The notes beneath the pieces are model-generated. The model did no database searches. It saw nothing but the letters and a program-made list of their open reading frames with translations, and had not been told where the DNA came from. From NCBI GenBank assembly GCA_025267735.1, contig CM046297.1, positions 23,090,011 to 23,154,010 on the forward strand: DNA of 64,000 nt, in the 5' to 3' direction. The DNA comes from Mactra quadrangularis. Taxonomy: Eukaryota; Mollusca; Bivalvia; Venerida; Mactridae. The position numbers and the translations under genes were made by a program. Below, piece by piece: positions 1 through 19,100 of this stretch. The first letter of the stretch is position 1. Each line of letters starts with the position of its first letter.

Positions 1-175
1 TAAGTCCAGTTATAAAAATCTATGACTAAAATTCAAATCTATAATATCTAAAGTAAACATGATGTCTTACAGTAAGTGTTAGAAAATGCAGTACCTTTCT
101 CATGATAATTTATGTTGTCTAATTTAGAAACATGATCTAAATAATAGAAACTTTTTATAGACATTTACCCTGATT

Positions 176-373
176 AGACTTTATCCAGAATTCAAAGTTA
201 TGGGATTCCCCTGTGATTCAAACTAACATTCTTTGTTACAATACATTGTAAGTGGAGAGAAAAAATGGTCAATTTTAAAATTTGCGACTTTCAGCAATGA
301 TGTGTAAAAATATAAATTTGTGCCTAGTCAGTACAGATGGAAAACCCCTAATATTTTGAGTTCTGGATTACTT
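176..373. mobile_element. Palindromic MITE, family A, copy 1
   Basis: Imperfect terminal inverted repeats: the left end reads AGACTTTATCCAGAATTCAA, and the reverse complement of the right end reads AAGTAATCCAGAACTCAA. Related copies occur at 11077-11276, 55561-55746, 59334-59534 and, split by insertions, 13226-15101. Confidence 0.7.
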
Positions 374-579
374 CGCTTTAAAATATAAGATTTTATCTGC
401 AGTACAAACAAAAATATACCACTACAACAAAACATGAGAAAATACAACATTATAATTTGGTTTTTGTGATATCAGCAATAAATATAAATGATATTGCTTG
501 TACATAAACATCAATGAATGTGGAAATCCTTATTATTTTGAACTTTTTAGAAACCATTTAGTACTAAGGATATCATTTT

Positions 580-836
580 TTTATAACAAGAAAACAATTT
601 CTATAATTACTTAAAAAACACCTTCTTAATTTAGAACAAGCATTCTATGTTAAGAAACTTTTTCTACATTTAGAAGCACAATCTATATCTAGAAAACACT
701 TTCTATAAGTAGAAAACCCATTCTATATTTAGAAACATGTTCTATATTTAGAAAACCATTCTATATTTAAAAAATCCATTCTATATTTAGAAACCCATTC
801 TATATTAAGAAACATGTTCTATATTTAGAAGCACAC
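580..836. repeat. Short tandem repeat (about 21-23 bp unit) in the Sp 3' flank
   Basis: About nine degenerate copies of a unit like CATTCTATATTTAGAAACC. Each unit contains the inverted pair TTCTA...TAGAA. The array ends about 20 bp beyond the Sp stop codon, so it probably lies in the 3' UTR. Confidence 0.75.
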
Positions 837-855
837 ATTATTATCACTATCCAGT

Positions 856-8381
<7,526 letters not shown>

Positions 8382-8519
8382 CAGTGATTCTATAAATGTT
8401 GTTCAATCGTAGAGTAAAATTATAAACGATTAATCCGATCTGTAAACTAGGTTATTGTCACAAAATATTCAAATTAGCATTCAGTCATTTTGTCTTAGTC
8501 TAGTTGACCTCGCCTCTAT

Positions 8520-8527
8520 TGACGTCA
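8520..8527. promoter_or_regulatory. Full palindromic CRE (TGACGTCA) upstream of the Sp gene
   Basis: An exact 8-bp cAMP-response-element palindrome about 140 bp upstream of the Sp start codon, next to a CCTCCCCTTCC tract. The position fits a proximal promoter or 5' UTR boundary. Its use is inferred. Confidence 0.5.
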
Positions 8528-9303
8528 TACCCTCCCCTTCCGATCAATGAAATTCCTGCCCCAATTTTATCAATATTTTGTTATAAATATTCTATACCAC
8601 TGTAATGTGTACTTTTTCTTTAAAATATACTTGTTTGTATATTTATAAAAAGGTTTGAACAATTTACACTATATTTATGCCATAATACGTGTACATATGT
8701 CGAACTACTTTTTTACTCAATGTAAATAGTCGTAAAATGGCTGGTGTGGCGTGGTTACGCATGATTGACATTAGGCATAGCTTGCAAAGTTATTTGATCA
8801 TGTGGGTTGTTCTAATTTTGGATGGATACGCCGATAACATGCGGAGGGAGAATTAGGCCACGAGACACGCCCAATAAGGGAGGATAGTCCAAAATGAAAG
8901 TAGAGATTTCCACGTGCTAGTGTGTAGTTAATTAGGAACACAGATTAAACAAGACCAATCAAATATTAAAGCCTAGTTTACTAAGAACTTGTTTACTCAC
9001 GGTTTTCAAGGGTTGACCTAGATTGTATTCTTTGTTGAAACATGGAAATCAATATGGTGAAAATCAATCGTTAATCTGAGCTGCAGAATATCAGTAAATT
9101 GTACATGTATAATAACTTAAAGTAATGAAGAACAACATAAGCAATTAAAGTAAGCCCTGCATAGTGAATAGATATAGAAAAAAAAATTAGTAGCTACTAT
9201 AAGTGGCTGTTCTTTCGAGGGGTGGGGTCGTGGGTACATACATTACAGTAGGTAAAGCGGGTTTTCTGTACAACCGCTAAACTTTTGTAAATTTTTAGCT
9301 TTA

Positions 9304-9600
9304 AACATGCATTAATAAAACTACCATTGAAAATGGGAAAATTTGGTACATGCAGTAAGCAGGGTGTCCTCCAAGTATAGTGACTAAGTGAGTGGATTCT
9401 GATTGGAAATCACTTATAACGAAATTTTCGTGCAGTAGATTCAGCGTTTTTTTGCCTACAAGCATTTGTGCATAAATTGCAGTATACATGCATGCATAAA
9501 ACTACCATTGAAGATGGGTAAATTTGCTATACATACAGTTAGCAGAGTCTTCTCCAGGAGTAGTGAGTGAGGGACCATGTGAGTGGGTTCTGGAAGTGAA
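9304..9600 (+). repeat. Tandem duplication, two diverged copies
   Basis: The segment beginning ATAAAACTACCATTGAA at about 9313 recurs at about 9497. Similar order of motifs follows in both (AATGGG, AATTTG, AGCAG, AGTGA, GAGTGG). Spacing is about 185 bp. Confidence 0.65.
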
Positions 9601-9930
9601 TACATGTATTTCCAAAAAGCTCAGTAAAAGCATGCCATGGCAGAGCTAAGCACCTGTGTCAACTAATAATATCCCAGGATCTGTATAACTGAGAGTAGTA
9701 TGCCATTCTTAACTGTAAGGATTCATGTGAAGTCTGTTTGTAACCTTACTTACTTCATGATTTATCAACTTTTACTCCTTCCTTATCAATATTCTTGATG
9801 GTTGCCAAGCCAAAGTCCCCACTAGGGGTTTGACTCAATGGAAAATACAGTAGATAGATATGCGTTGAAGTCCATTTTCAATGCTGTTGTCAAGTATTTT
9901 ATTTCTGTTGAGCCATTTGTAAATCATCAT

Positions 9931-10178
9931 AAACTGTCAGTGACACACACACAAACCCTGCTGATTTAAATTCTCTATATTTGTTCAATAATCGGTGTAC
10001 ATAAATACAGATACCTACTTTTATCTATAGCGAGTACAGAAATATTGTAGTGAGTATTTAAATCAGCAGGGTTAATGTATAGCAGGTTTAGCGCAAAACG
10101 GTTGTAACTCACTCTTTTCTTATATTGAGATACAACCATTTTGCGCTTAACCCGTGGTATGTGTCAATGACAGTTGAA
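9931..10178. repeat. Nested inverted repeats (three stems)
   Basis: Outer arms AACTGTCAGTGACACAC / GTGTCAATGACAGTT enclose two further inverted pairs. One is CCTGCTGATTTAAAT / ATTTAAATCAGCAGG (9955-10073). The other is AGCGCAAAACGGTTGTA / TACAACCATTTTGCGCT (10086-10149). Pieces of the same family recur at 17566-17733 and 24490-24570. Confidence 0.75.
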
Positions 10179-11076
10179 TAAAATTTAACCTAACAACTAG
10201 TTAAAAATGGAATAAAACATGTTTTTTTAACATTTAACATTTCCTTCAAGTGTCCTTCCTGATTGGCATTAGAGAAATCGACAATAAGCCTTATTCAAAG
10301 ACTAGAGAATGCAGGTTCAGGTTGGATAAAAGTCACAAGAACTTTCATCAAGATTTAAAAAAGAATACAAACAAAATTAATATCAACAAGATTGTTTAAC
10401 ACAGAAGAACTTTTATTCACTGATTAGTATTTATGGCTGGAAGAATTATACATAATCAATTAAACATCAAGGTAACATTGTATCAAACATCTTATGATAA
10501 TTCAGTAATTTAATACACAATGACTTGTGAAAAAAAGATCTGTCGTTACAATTTCTACAATATGAATCAATGGGTCTTGGTTATAAAAAAACCCCTGAAA
10601 CTGAGATTTGTTGGTAATCAAAATATTTACATTTGAATAAAAGTAACGTACATGTATATGCTAAAGCACTCGTGATTTAATCATACGAGCACCAAAGCTT
10701 GTGCCTATATTTCAGTAAAATATAGTCTAGACAACTGTAAGTTATTTCTGAAACACTTTTGACTATATTTTTGTTCTCTAAGATTTTGTGTGGTAAAACC
10801 TTTCAAGAATTTCATTGCTGTAAGTGATTCACACCACTGAGGTCAAATTTCTTCCATACAGTTAAACAAATCATTTCTTTAAAGGATGAACAACAACATT
10901 TGATGCAGATCAAATATGTATTATGCTGATTGTATATTTCCAGTCTCGTGGAACATAGCTCACAAGATAAACAATCCTGAACACCTGCATATTTATATAA
11001 AAATGCATAATATTTTATGCGAGACATGTTTGAATTCTGGATTAATACTGAATATGTTAACACCTGAGGTCAAATA

Positions 11077-11276
11077 AGGCTTTATCCGGAGCATCAATTA
11101 ATGGGGTTTTCCATCCATGAACAGGCCGTGCAAACCAAGCTTTTTTACTTCATTATTGCTGAAAATCATGAGATTCAAATTAAATCCCATTGTTATTTGT
11201 ACACGTTTTCATTGCAACAGTAAAAAATTATTTTACCACAAGAAAACCCCAAATATTTGAATTCCAGATTTAGTCT
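11077..11276. mobile_element. Palindromic MITE, family A, copy 2
   Basis: Left end AAGGCTTTATCCGGAGC; the inverse of the right end is AGACTAAATCTGGAATTC. Both run into GGGGTTTTC. About 200 bp, no coding capacity. Confidence 0.75.
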
Positions 11277-13024
11277 CTTTAATTTTATTAAACGTACCAA
11301 TGCAAATAGCTTAGTGATAACGTCAGCAATAAAGTTTTTAGTAAGCTTTCTATCAAACTTAAAGATTTATATTCATTCAGTCACCTTAAAATCCTGCTTA
11401 TAAGCTTAATACTCAGTTAAAAAGCTAAATAAACTTGTTCATTAATTCAAGAAACCATAAAATATTTTTTTCTCTTATAAATGAGACACACAAAATATTG
11501 ACCAGCCTAAGTAAATTGATCGTCATTATTTTACAAATACATAATTACAAACTTTTAGTTTAATTAATCTTAACACAACAATGGAATTATCTGAGACAAG
11601 ATTTAATGGTGTATAAAGTCACCAACTAACATTTAAAAAACTTACAAAATCTATAAACAGAACAATCACTGTGACAACGAAAAATGTGGTTTTGACAAGA
11701 ATAAGATTTTGTAAGAAAGTGAAAAATATAGGTTAAAATAAAATGCAGTTTCAACACAAGTATTGGTTTTGAGACAAATTGTTACAAGAGCAGTTCATGG
11801 ACACTCAACTACTTGAAATCCTTGAGTAAACAAAACAATTATTTAAATAGCTAGAGTTAGCACATTTTTCTAAACAGTAGGACTAAAAATGGTGGAAATG
11901 ACTTCAACCAAATATTGACAAACATGGTTATAAGGAAGATTTGGTCCCATAAACATAGAACTGTTTACAAGGTAACACACTTCATGCTAAAATTATAACA
12001 GTCCTTCATTTTACACAAAGCCAATATGCAAATTATAAAGCACTTCAAAATATTATGTCCATTTATCTTTAATTATACAAAATAACCAAAAACATGAATC
12101 CATTCTTTTCTATTTCCGTTTATCGTCCATGTCATCAAATTGAACTTCAACTAGCATATATTGGGACACGTAAGTAAATTATTGAAATCAGCTTGCACAT
12201 GGAGCAAAAACATATAACAATACAAAATTAAACTAAAATCTGAATACAAAAAATCATCGAATATTAAATACTCAAAACAGGAATTACTAAAAAATATTCT
12301 AAATTAACGAAGATTGTTTTATCATCATTGAATATATGCTTTTCCATACATCTCTTCCAAGCTCCAAAGTTGCTATTACATTAATGACAAATTAGAAAAT
12401 CTTGTTGATGTTTTTGAAGATTTGATATTAATTTGTTAGAACTTCCACATACATAGGAAAACATCATAGCTTGTACATTTTGACCCGAGACTGAATAATT
12501 TGTAACAGATTTTATGTCTAGCTCTTATGGGACTGATTTCAAAAATGTAAATTATTTTTGTACTGTATATAATTTCCAAGGTCAGTCTGCACATGCTTTA
12601 AACATGATTAGCACTTTTTATGCTTTTAAATGTAAGTTATGGAGTTACAACCCTTAATTAATGAATTAGTTACATTTACAAGTAAGTAAGTAAATATTAT
12701 CCGAATATATTGAGACGATTTACAAATAATTAATTATTAATAAGTTAAACAAATTACTGAATTAATTTTAAGATTAGTAAACCAATTTTCAGTTTAGATG
12801 CTTCCATCAAATGACCCTTAGAAAGACCCCAAAAATCAATACATACAAGATATGTCAGTCAAAAAAAAAAAAAATCAGTTATCAATTTAAAAAAAAAACA
12901 ACACAAAAATTTCAGAATATTTCCATATAAACATTATAACTTTAGAATAACAGTTGATTAAGTTCTTGATCTCCAATCTCTGAACACACTTTTTAAGTTT
13001 AGAACAAGTGTCACTATTTTCAAC

Positions 13025-13165
13025 TCAAGCAGACGGACGATCCAACAAAAATTTTGAGACTTTGCTTGATTCATTCTGCATCCACATTGCATTTAATCGA
13101 ACATTTTCAACTGCTTGTTGAATACTACGTTCTGCAGCAGGGGCTGGGTTGGCAATGAAAAAGTC
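13025..13165 (-). CDS. NPEPPS: NPEPPS coding exon 20 (C-terminus, stop)
   Basis: 46 codons plus TGA at 13025-13027. [20 protein letters not shown] matches the family's conserved C-terminal helix. Confidence 0.96.
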   Translation of the reverse strand, partial: DFFIANPAPAAERSIQQAVENVRLNAMWMQNESSKVSKFLLDRPSA

Positions 13166-16100
13166 CTGAAAATAGAAATAATAGCAAAATATTAGCAACC
13201 AGTAAAGCAATTTAATTTATGCCTACAATATTCAAATACTAGGGTTTTTCCTTGCAAGTACAAATAAACTTTCACTGTCACAAAAATATGTGTATAAAGA
13301 ACAATAGGATGTTATCAATCTGATTAAAACCCGATCTACAATTTTACCGCTCGCATACTCGCTAATGTAGATCTGGCCTTTTCCAAATGAAGTTCACGTT
13401 CAGGTGACCTTTTCTCATCATAATATTCATGACGAAATTCTTATGATACGTAACTTGTTTACATCGTCTACGTCACGAAATTTGAAATGAGCCGCCCAAT
13501 CGCAGCCTGTGAATATTACCGCGGTTAAATTAGCAAGCAAAACTTGGTCTAAAAATAGAAATTACGAAATCAAAATGTGATTAATAGTGTTTTCGTCTAG
13601 ATGAAAGCTACGCATTGATTGGTCGACACAAAGTTCATCTCGACGTGACCTCAAAGGGAAAAAGTACAGATCCAGTACGACCGTGGTCTACTGGATATGT
13701 GTTTACGCAGATTGGGATGTTATCTGTCAGGGCTTTTTCAGCCTATCTCACGGGGCCGATATTCGGCCCCGTTCCCAATGCCAAATAACGACCATTTTTC
13801 CCAATTTCAAGAAAAAAATTCCCAATCTCGTTGAATAATTCCCCTTTGGATAAGATGCCTTTGGACTTAACTAAAGAAATCACGAAACTTCAACTTTCGC
13901 GGATCGTTTGTTTACTTTTGATCGGTGAGCCGTGAAATCCGCTGTCCGTGAAAATCATAAGTAAAATTTATCAAACTCCCCGCAGCGGTTATCTCCCTTT
14001 ATCAAATCAATAACAAGTAGCAAAGCGTGACGTAAGCACTGTGAGGAGTTTGGAAATTTATTCGTCGCACTGCGGGTTATTCAACGTAAAATAACAGTTA
14101 AAACTAACAATTTTGTCATCAATTTACCTTTTAATAGCCTTTATTAAGTTTATAACGCACTAACTTATGTTCTATTGTTTGAAACGAGATCACACGAACC
14201 ATTACGATGTATTGTCATATATTTTCGCGACCACCGCAAGATCGCAAATTCGTTTGAAACATTTTTGATCCGCGTTTGTTATAAAATAAATATTTGTTTA
14301 TATTTTTCATCTTGATTAAACAATAGTTGCCTCAGGGAGCGACACAAACAAAAAATTGATTCTGTTTTCGTACGTGTGCTCTCAAAATAAACCCTAAATA
14401 ACAGTGATTTTCTTCTTTGTCAACAATATCTTAACTGGTTTAGTTTTAAGAATTTTCGTCTGACATATCTGCTTGTGTTTAAAACAAACAGTTACAAAAT
14501 TATTTGATTTAACACCTTGGCAGAACCCATTGTGAAGTGTAGTTCAATACTGTAACTTTCATTGGTTACCAACTTACCAGGGATGCACAAAAATGTTTTT
14601 GATAATTCAAGGTCTCAGACATATTTCATTATGTTTGAAAATAAAAATAACTTACCATTTTTTTCATATTATTTTACTTGTAAAGAGAGCATGGAATTTA
14701 ATAAATAATGAAGTAATCAAGTACAATCAAAATAAGAATCATAAAAATAATGGATACATGAGAATTTGCAATGAATACTTTACTGAATTGTCAGAACAAA
14801 CTCTTGAATGGCACTGCAACACCTTCAGAGTCACCAAAGCAATTGTTTATGCATACTGTATAAAGATTTATTGCAGAAAAATTAAATTATGAAATATCCA
14901 AATTGGTTTGATTTGTCAATATTTTTTCCCAAATCTGACTATTTACCGCGTTAAAAATTCCCAATTTGGGCAGGGGCCTTTTTCCCCTGAAAAAGCCCTG
15001 TCTGTATTTCGTGTTTGTCATCAATAATGTGTAACAAACTTTGTTTGTACCCACAATGCACAGACGGAAAAACCCACAAATTTTAGTTCCGAATTAAGTC
15101 TTTTAGCTACCACACCCCTAAACAACAACATTATTGAACACTATGGAGAAATATTGTGGATTAAAACTTAACACAAGGCAAAGACCAGAAAAAAAACTTA
15201 TAATGTCCATTAGAAATAACAAAGGGTCACAACTCAAGAAGTAATTCATATGGAGAAAACTCCTTTTGTAACTGCATAGATGTTGTACAAATGACTAAGT
15301 AACCAACTTTTATTCTATCATATCTTGATGATATTTAAGACAATTCAATTTCAAAAACTTTAATCCTCAAAAGTACAAATATAAAAGAGGCAAAAAACTT
15401 TAGTCTTGGATGTAGAAGATATTAAATGCTGAGGCAAACATGATGGCATAAGCTCTCACTTTCTACGAAAAAATGTGCAAAAATTGCTAGGGATAATTTC
15501 CAATTAAATATGGTAATCAACAACCAAACAGACAAACTTTCTTTTATAAATTAATCATTAGCTCCTAACTACTAAAATCTTACCTCAACATCCTTAGCCA
15601 TTTCTTCTGTGACAAAATTCTCAGTCATACCCTGAAAAATATGAACAATTAAATTATTAAAAGAGCTAAGTGGCTCAGTTACTCATAGGGTTTTCATTGA
15701 TAGAAAGTTTTGTATCAATAAATCAAAAGGCAAGTATTGTTCTCAATTGTCAAAACATGAATAATTTCATGGTGAATGTGTTTATTAAAATCATTGTTGT
15801 AATACATCCATGAAAGTGTGTGTTATAATCGAGTAAAGCTGTTTATGCCGTATGATATGTTTTAGTCAAGATATTTTAATAACAATTAGGCCGCCAGTAC
15901 AAAAACAATGCATTCCATCACCGTGTAATTATTCAAGCTTTGACAGTTAAGAAAAAATGGACAATATCAGTGATATAATAATATATTGAGTCAGACGAGG
16001 AGATTATATTGATATTATATTGATATTCCAAATTGCAAATCGATATCAGATTGTCTGTCAAGAATCGGTGATAAATCCATATCACAATTTGTACGATAAC

Positions 16101-19100
16101 CCATGATCATTGAAATCCCCTTCAAGGTGACCTCTCACGGAAACCGTTTACACCTGGGTGGAGTGAAACAACAGTGGGTAAGTTTCTTACTTAAGGTGTC
16201 CAAAGTAGGGCTCAAACCTGTGACCTCTAGATCCCTAAGCATGGGTCCTGTCACTAGACCACTGCTCACAAATGACTGAAATGTAGTTAGTAATGTGAAA
16301 ACAGTGCACTTACCTTGGTTAAACGAGCTAGAAGAAAACCTCCTTGGTATCTAGAATGGAATTCTTTCCAGTTTTGTTTAACAAAGTCCCAGCCAAGTTG
16401 TCTTCCTAGTTTTGTACCAGTGACCCCTGCTACAACAAATACTGTATCCTGAGAACGAACTTTATCCTAGAAAATAGACAACAAAATAACATGTCTTATT
16501 TCATTCATACTCAGTATCAATCTCTGTAAACAGATATCCTGTAGAACGTTGTCGTACAGGATCTCCAAGATCAAAATGGAGGGTCACGTCGAGATGATCT
16601 TTATGTCAACCAATCAATGCGTAGCTTTCATCAAGACGAAACACTATTAATAGCATTGTGATTTCATAATTTCTATTTTTAGACCAAGGTTTGCAAGCTA
16701 ATTTGAAAGTGGTATTATTCACAGGCTGTGATTGGACAGCTAATTTCAAATTGTGTGACGTAGACGATGTTAACATAACAATTTCTTCATGAACATTATA
16801 ATGAAAAAGGTCACCTGAATGTGACCCTTGTTTGAAAACGGCCCGATCTAAATTAGCAAGTAGGCGAGCTGACAATTTTAGATCGGGTTTTAATCAGATT
16901 GACTCAGTCTTCATGACAAATTTTCATTAGCACTGCACATTCAGTTCAGCTAAACAGACTTTATCACTGGACAGAATGGAAGTACTGAACAAACTGGACA
17001 AAAAAATCTTAGAGAAAATATGCAGTCTATTTTAATGATTTAGAATAATATATCCCAAAATCAAATAAACAATATAACAACAAATTATGATTTTCTTTTT
17101 ATTGAATAAGAAGAATGATGGCCATAAAAGCTACATTGTAAGTCAATGAACTGATTTCAGAGGATTCATTCCAAAAGTTCACTTGCTGAATCATCTATTC
17201 AATGAATGGTTAAGGTGATCTGAATGCTATTAAAAAATATAATTTACTATACTAAGAAATGTGTTTGTACTACAATACATACTGATAGAGCAAAGTCCAG
17301 GGTTCTCTTGATTAACTTTTCATCATTAGTACAACCCAATGTACGACTGATTCTAACTTTCTCTTCCTGCATATCAGCTTCATCATACAACTGTAAACAG
17401 AAATATAAAGAAATTAAGATGGTATCCGATGGTATGGTCATGGTCATGTGATGCGCTCTTCAGGTTACATCCTGAATTTGATTGATTGATAGACTTTCTT
17501 GTCTTGATTATTAATGAAAACTTGTAAGGTATCACAGACCAAAATTCATAATATTGTTAAATTGCTTTCAACTGTCAAACATTAATCTCACTTATTTAAA
17601 TGCTAAACGTTTGTTTCATAATCCTAGTATATAAATGCTTACATGTATTTCCATTTTTTGGGAGTACATTAGTACTGCAGTGAGTATTTAAATCAGCAGG
17701 ATTAATGCATGCACCACTGACAGTTGGAAAAAAAACAATGAACAAAAGCAGTACAAATTTATAAACCAGTTGATAAGAGAAACTGACAAAATATTGGACA
17801 CAATAAATAACCAGAAAATTTAATTGACAACGTAATGCATCCCCCTGATTTCATTTACTCCACATCCTTCCTCCCCCTCTCTCTTAACCCCAGTCCCACC
17901 TCTATGGGGAGGCTCTAAGGTAAATAGCATAAAAATAAAGAGGGTCCAGGACCGCTCACCTAAAAACTTGATTCGAAGGGTACCCAACACAAACTCTATA
18001 AACACTTTACATTTAGCTGTATGAAAACTGTGACCTGAAGATGATGCTACATGCAAAATATGTAAAAATGAAAGCTTTAGTCCTTTAAAAGGGAATACCC
18101 CCACAATAGATCAGGTGTGCTTAAACGGTGACATAAATTTAGGGTAAAATGAATTAAGTCTCACCTTCAACATTTTATTATAAGTCTCTTCATTACCATT
18201 AGTTAAAACTGTCGTATAAACCTGTAATAAAAAAAAAACAACACCAATGCTGAATGCATAGTAACAATCACTGTATTGTCTTAAATACAGCCCAGATATG
18301 AACAATATAGGCTCTGAAAAATATAAGGATCTCAAGGTGCTAACTGTAAATTTTCTCACTTTTTTAGTACCCAATTCAAAATAAGGGGCCATTTGGCACC
18401 TACTGTAGACATCCAGTAAAAGAGTATAAATCTTAAACCTGTTGTCAGGTATGGTAGCTTAACCCTCAATGTGAGCATAAATTTCAAAATAAAGGGCTAT
18501 TTGGCCCCTACTACAGACCCTATCCAAAAAGAGTATAAATCTTACCATAGTTCTAATATCAACATTAAAGGTGGCTTGAAGCGCACCTTTGCAGTATAAA
18601 TTTCAAAATTAAGGGTCATTTAGCCCCTAAAAAAGACATCCAATCACATAGTATAAAACTCACTCTAGTTCTAAGATCAACATATATGGTGGCTTGAAGC
18701 GCCCCTTTAGAGTATAAATTATCATAATTAAGGGTCATTTGGCCCCTAAAATAGACATCCAATCACAGAGTATAAACTTACTGTAGTTCTAAGATCAGCA
18801 GGTATCGTAGCTTTACCTTCACAATGAGCTTCAAAACGTTTAGTTGCTTCTTGTACAGTGTCTGGGTCACCATAGCGACCCATCTTTAATAATACTAACT
18901 CTCTTAACATAGAGATCAATGCACCTAGAAATAATAAATAAATGTCAATCTTCGTCTAACAGGGCTCCACATTATTTTTTTAAATAGGTTGCCCCATTTG
19001 ACGACCAGTGATATATTTCATTTGTCCGAGCACAAACCTTTACTAGCAGTTTAAGTTGCCCAAACCAGGGCAATTTGACAACAATTTATGTCGAGACATG

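Larger units (their letters stand above)
8382..13024. other. Intergenic region between Sp (5' end) and NPEPPS (3' end)
   Basis: No coding sequence recognised. It holds the Sp 5' flank, a direct repeat (9304-9600), nested inverted repeats (9931-10178) and MITE copy 2 (11077-11276). From about 11280 to 13024 it is AT-rich without recognised repeats and probably includes the NPEPPS 3' UTR, though no nearby polyadenylation signal could be fixed. Confidence 0.6.
13226..15101. mobile_element. Family A MITE split by two later insertions (NPEPPS intron 19)
   Basis: The left part (13226-13315) and right part (15001-15101) together resemble the intact copy at 55561-55746. Between them lie a 9-bp-TSD element (13316-13714) and a 5-bp-TSD element (13728-15000). 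Confidence 0.7.

Noticed and set aside
10411..11290. TTTATT words that would be AATAAA signals for NPEPPS on the minus strand
   Set aside because: Several occur 1.7-2.6 kb beyond the stop codon in AT-rich DNA; no feature singles one out as the real polyadenylation signal.
14593..14892. 99-codon open frame inside the 5-bp-TSD element
   Set aside because: Low-complexity K/N/I-rich translation typical of AT-rich DNA; no transposase signature.
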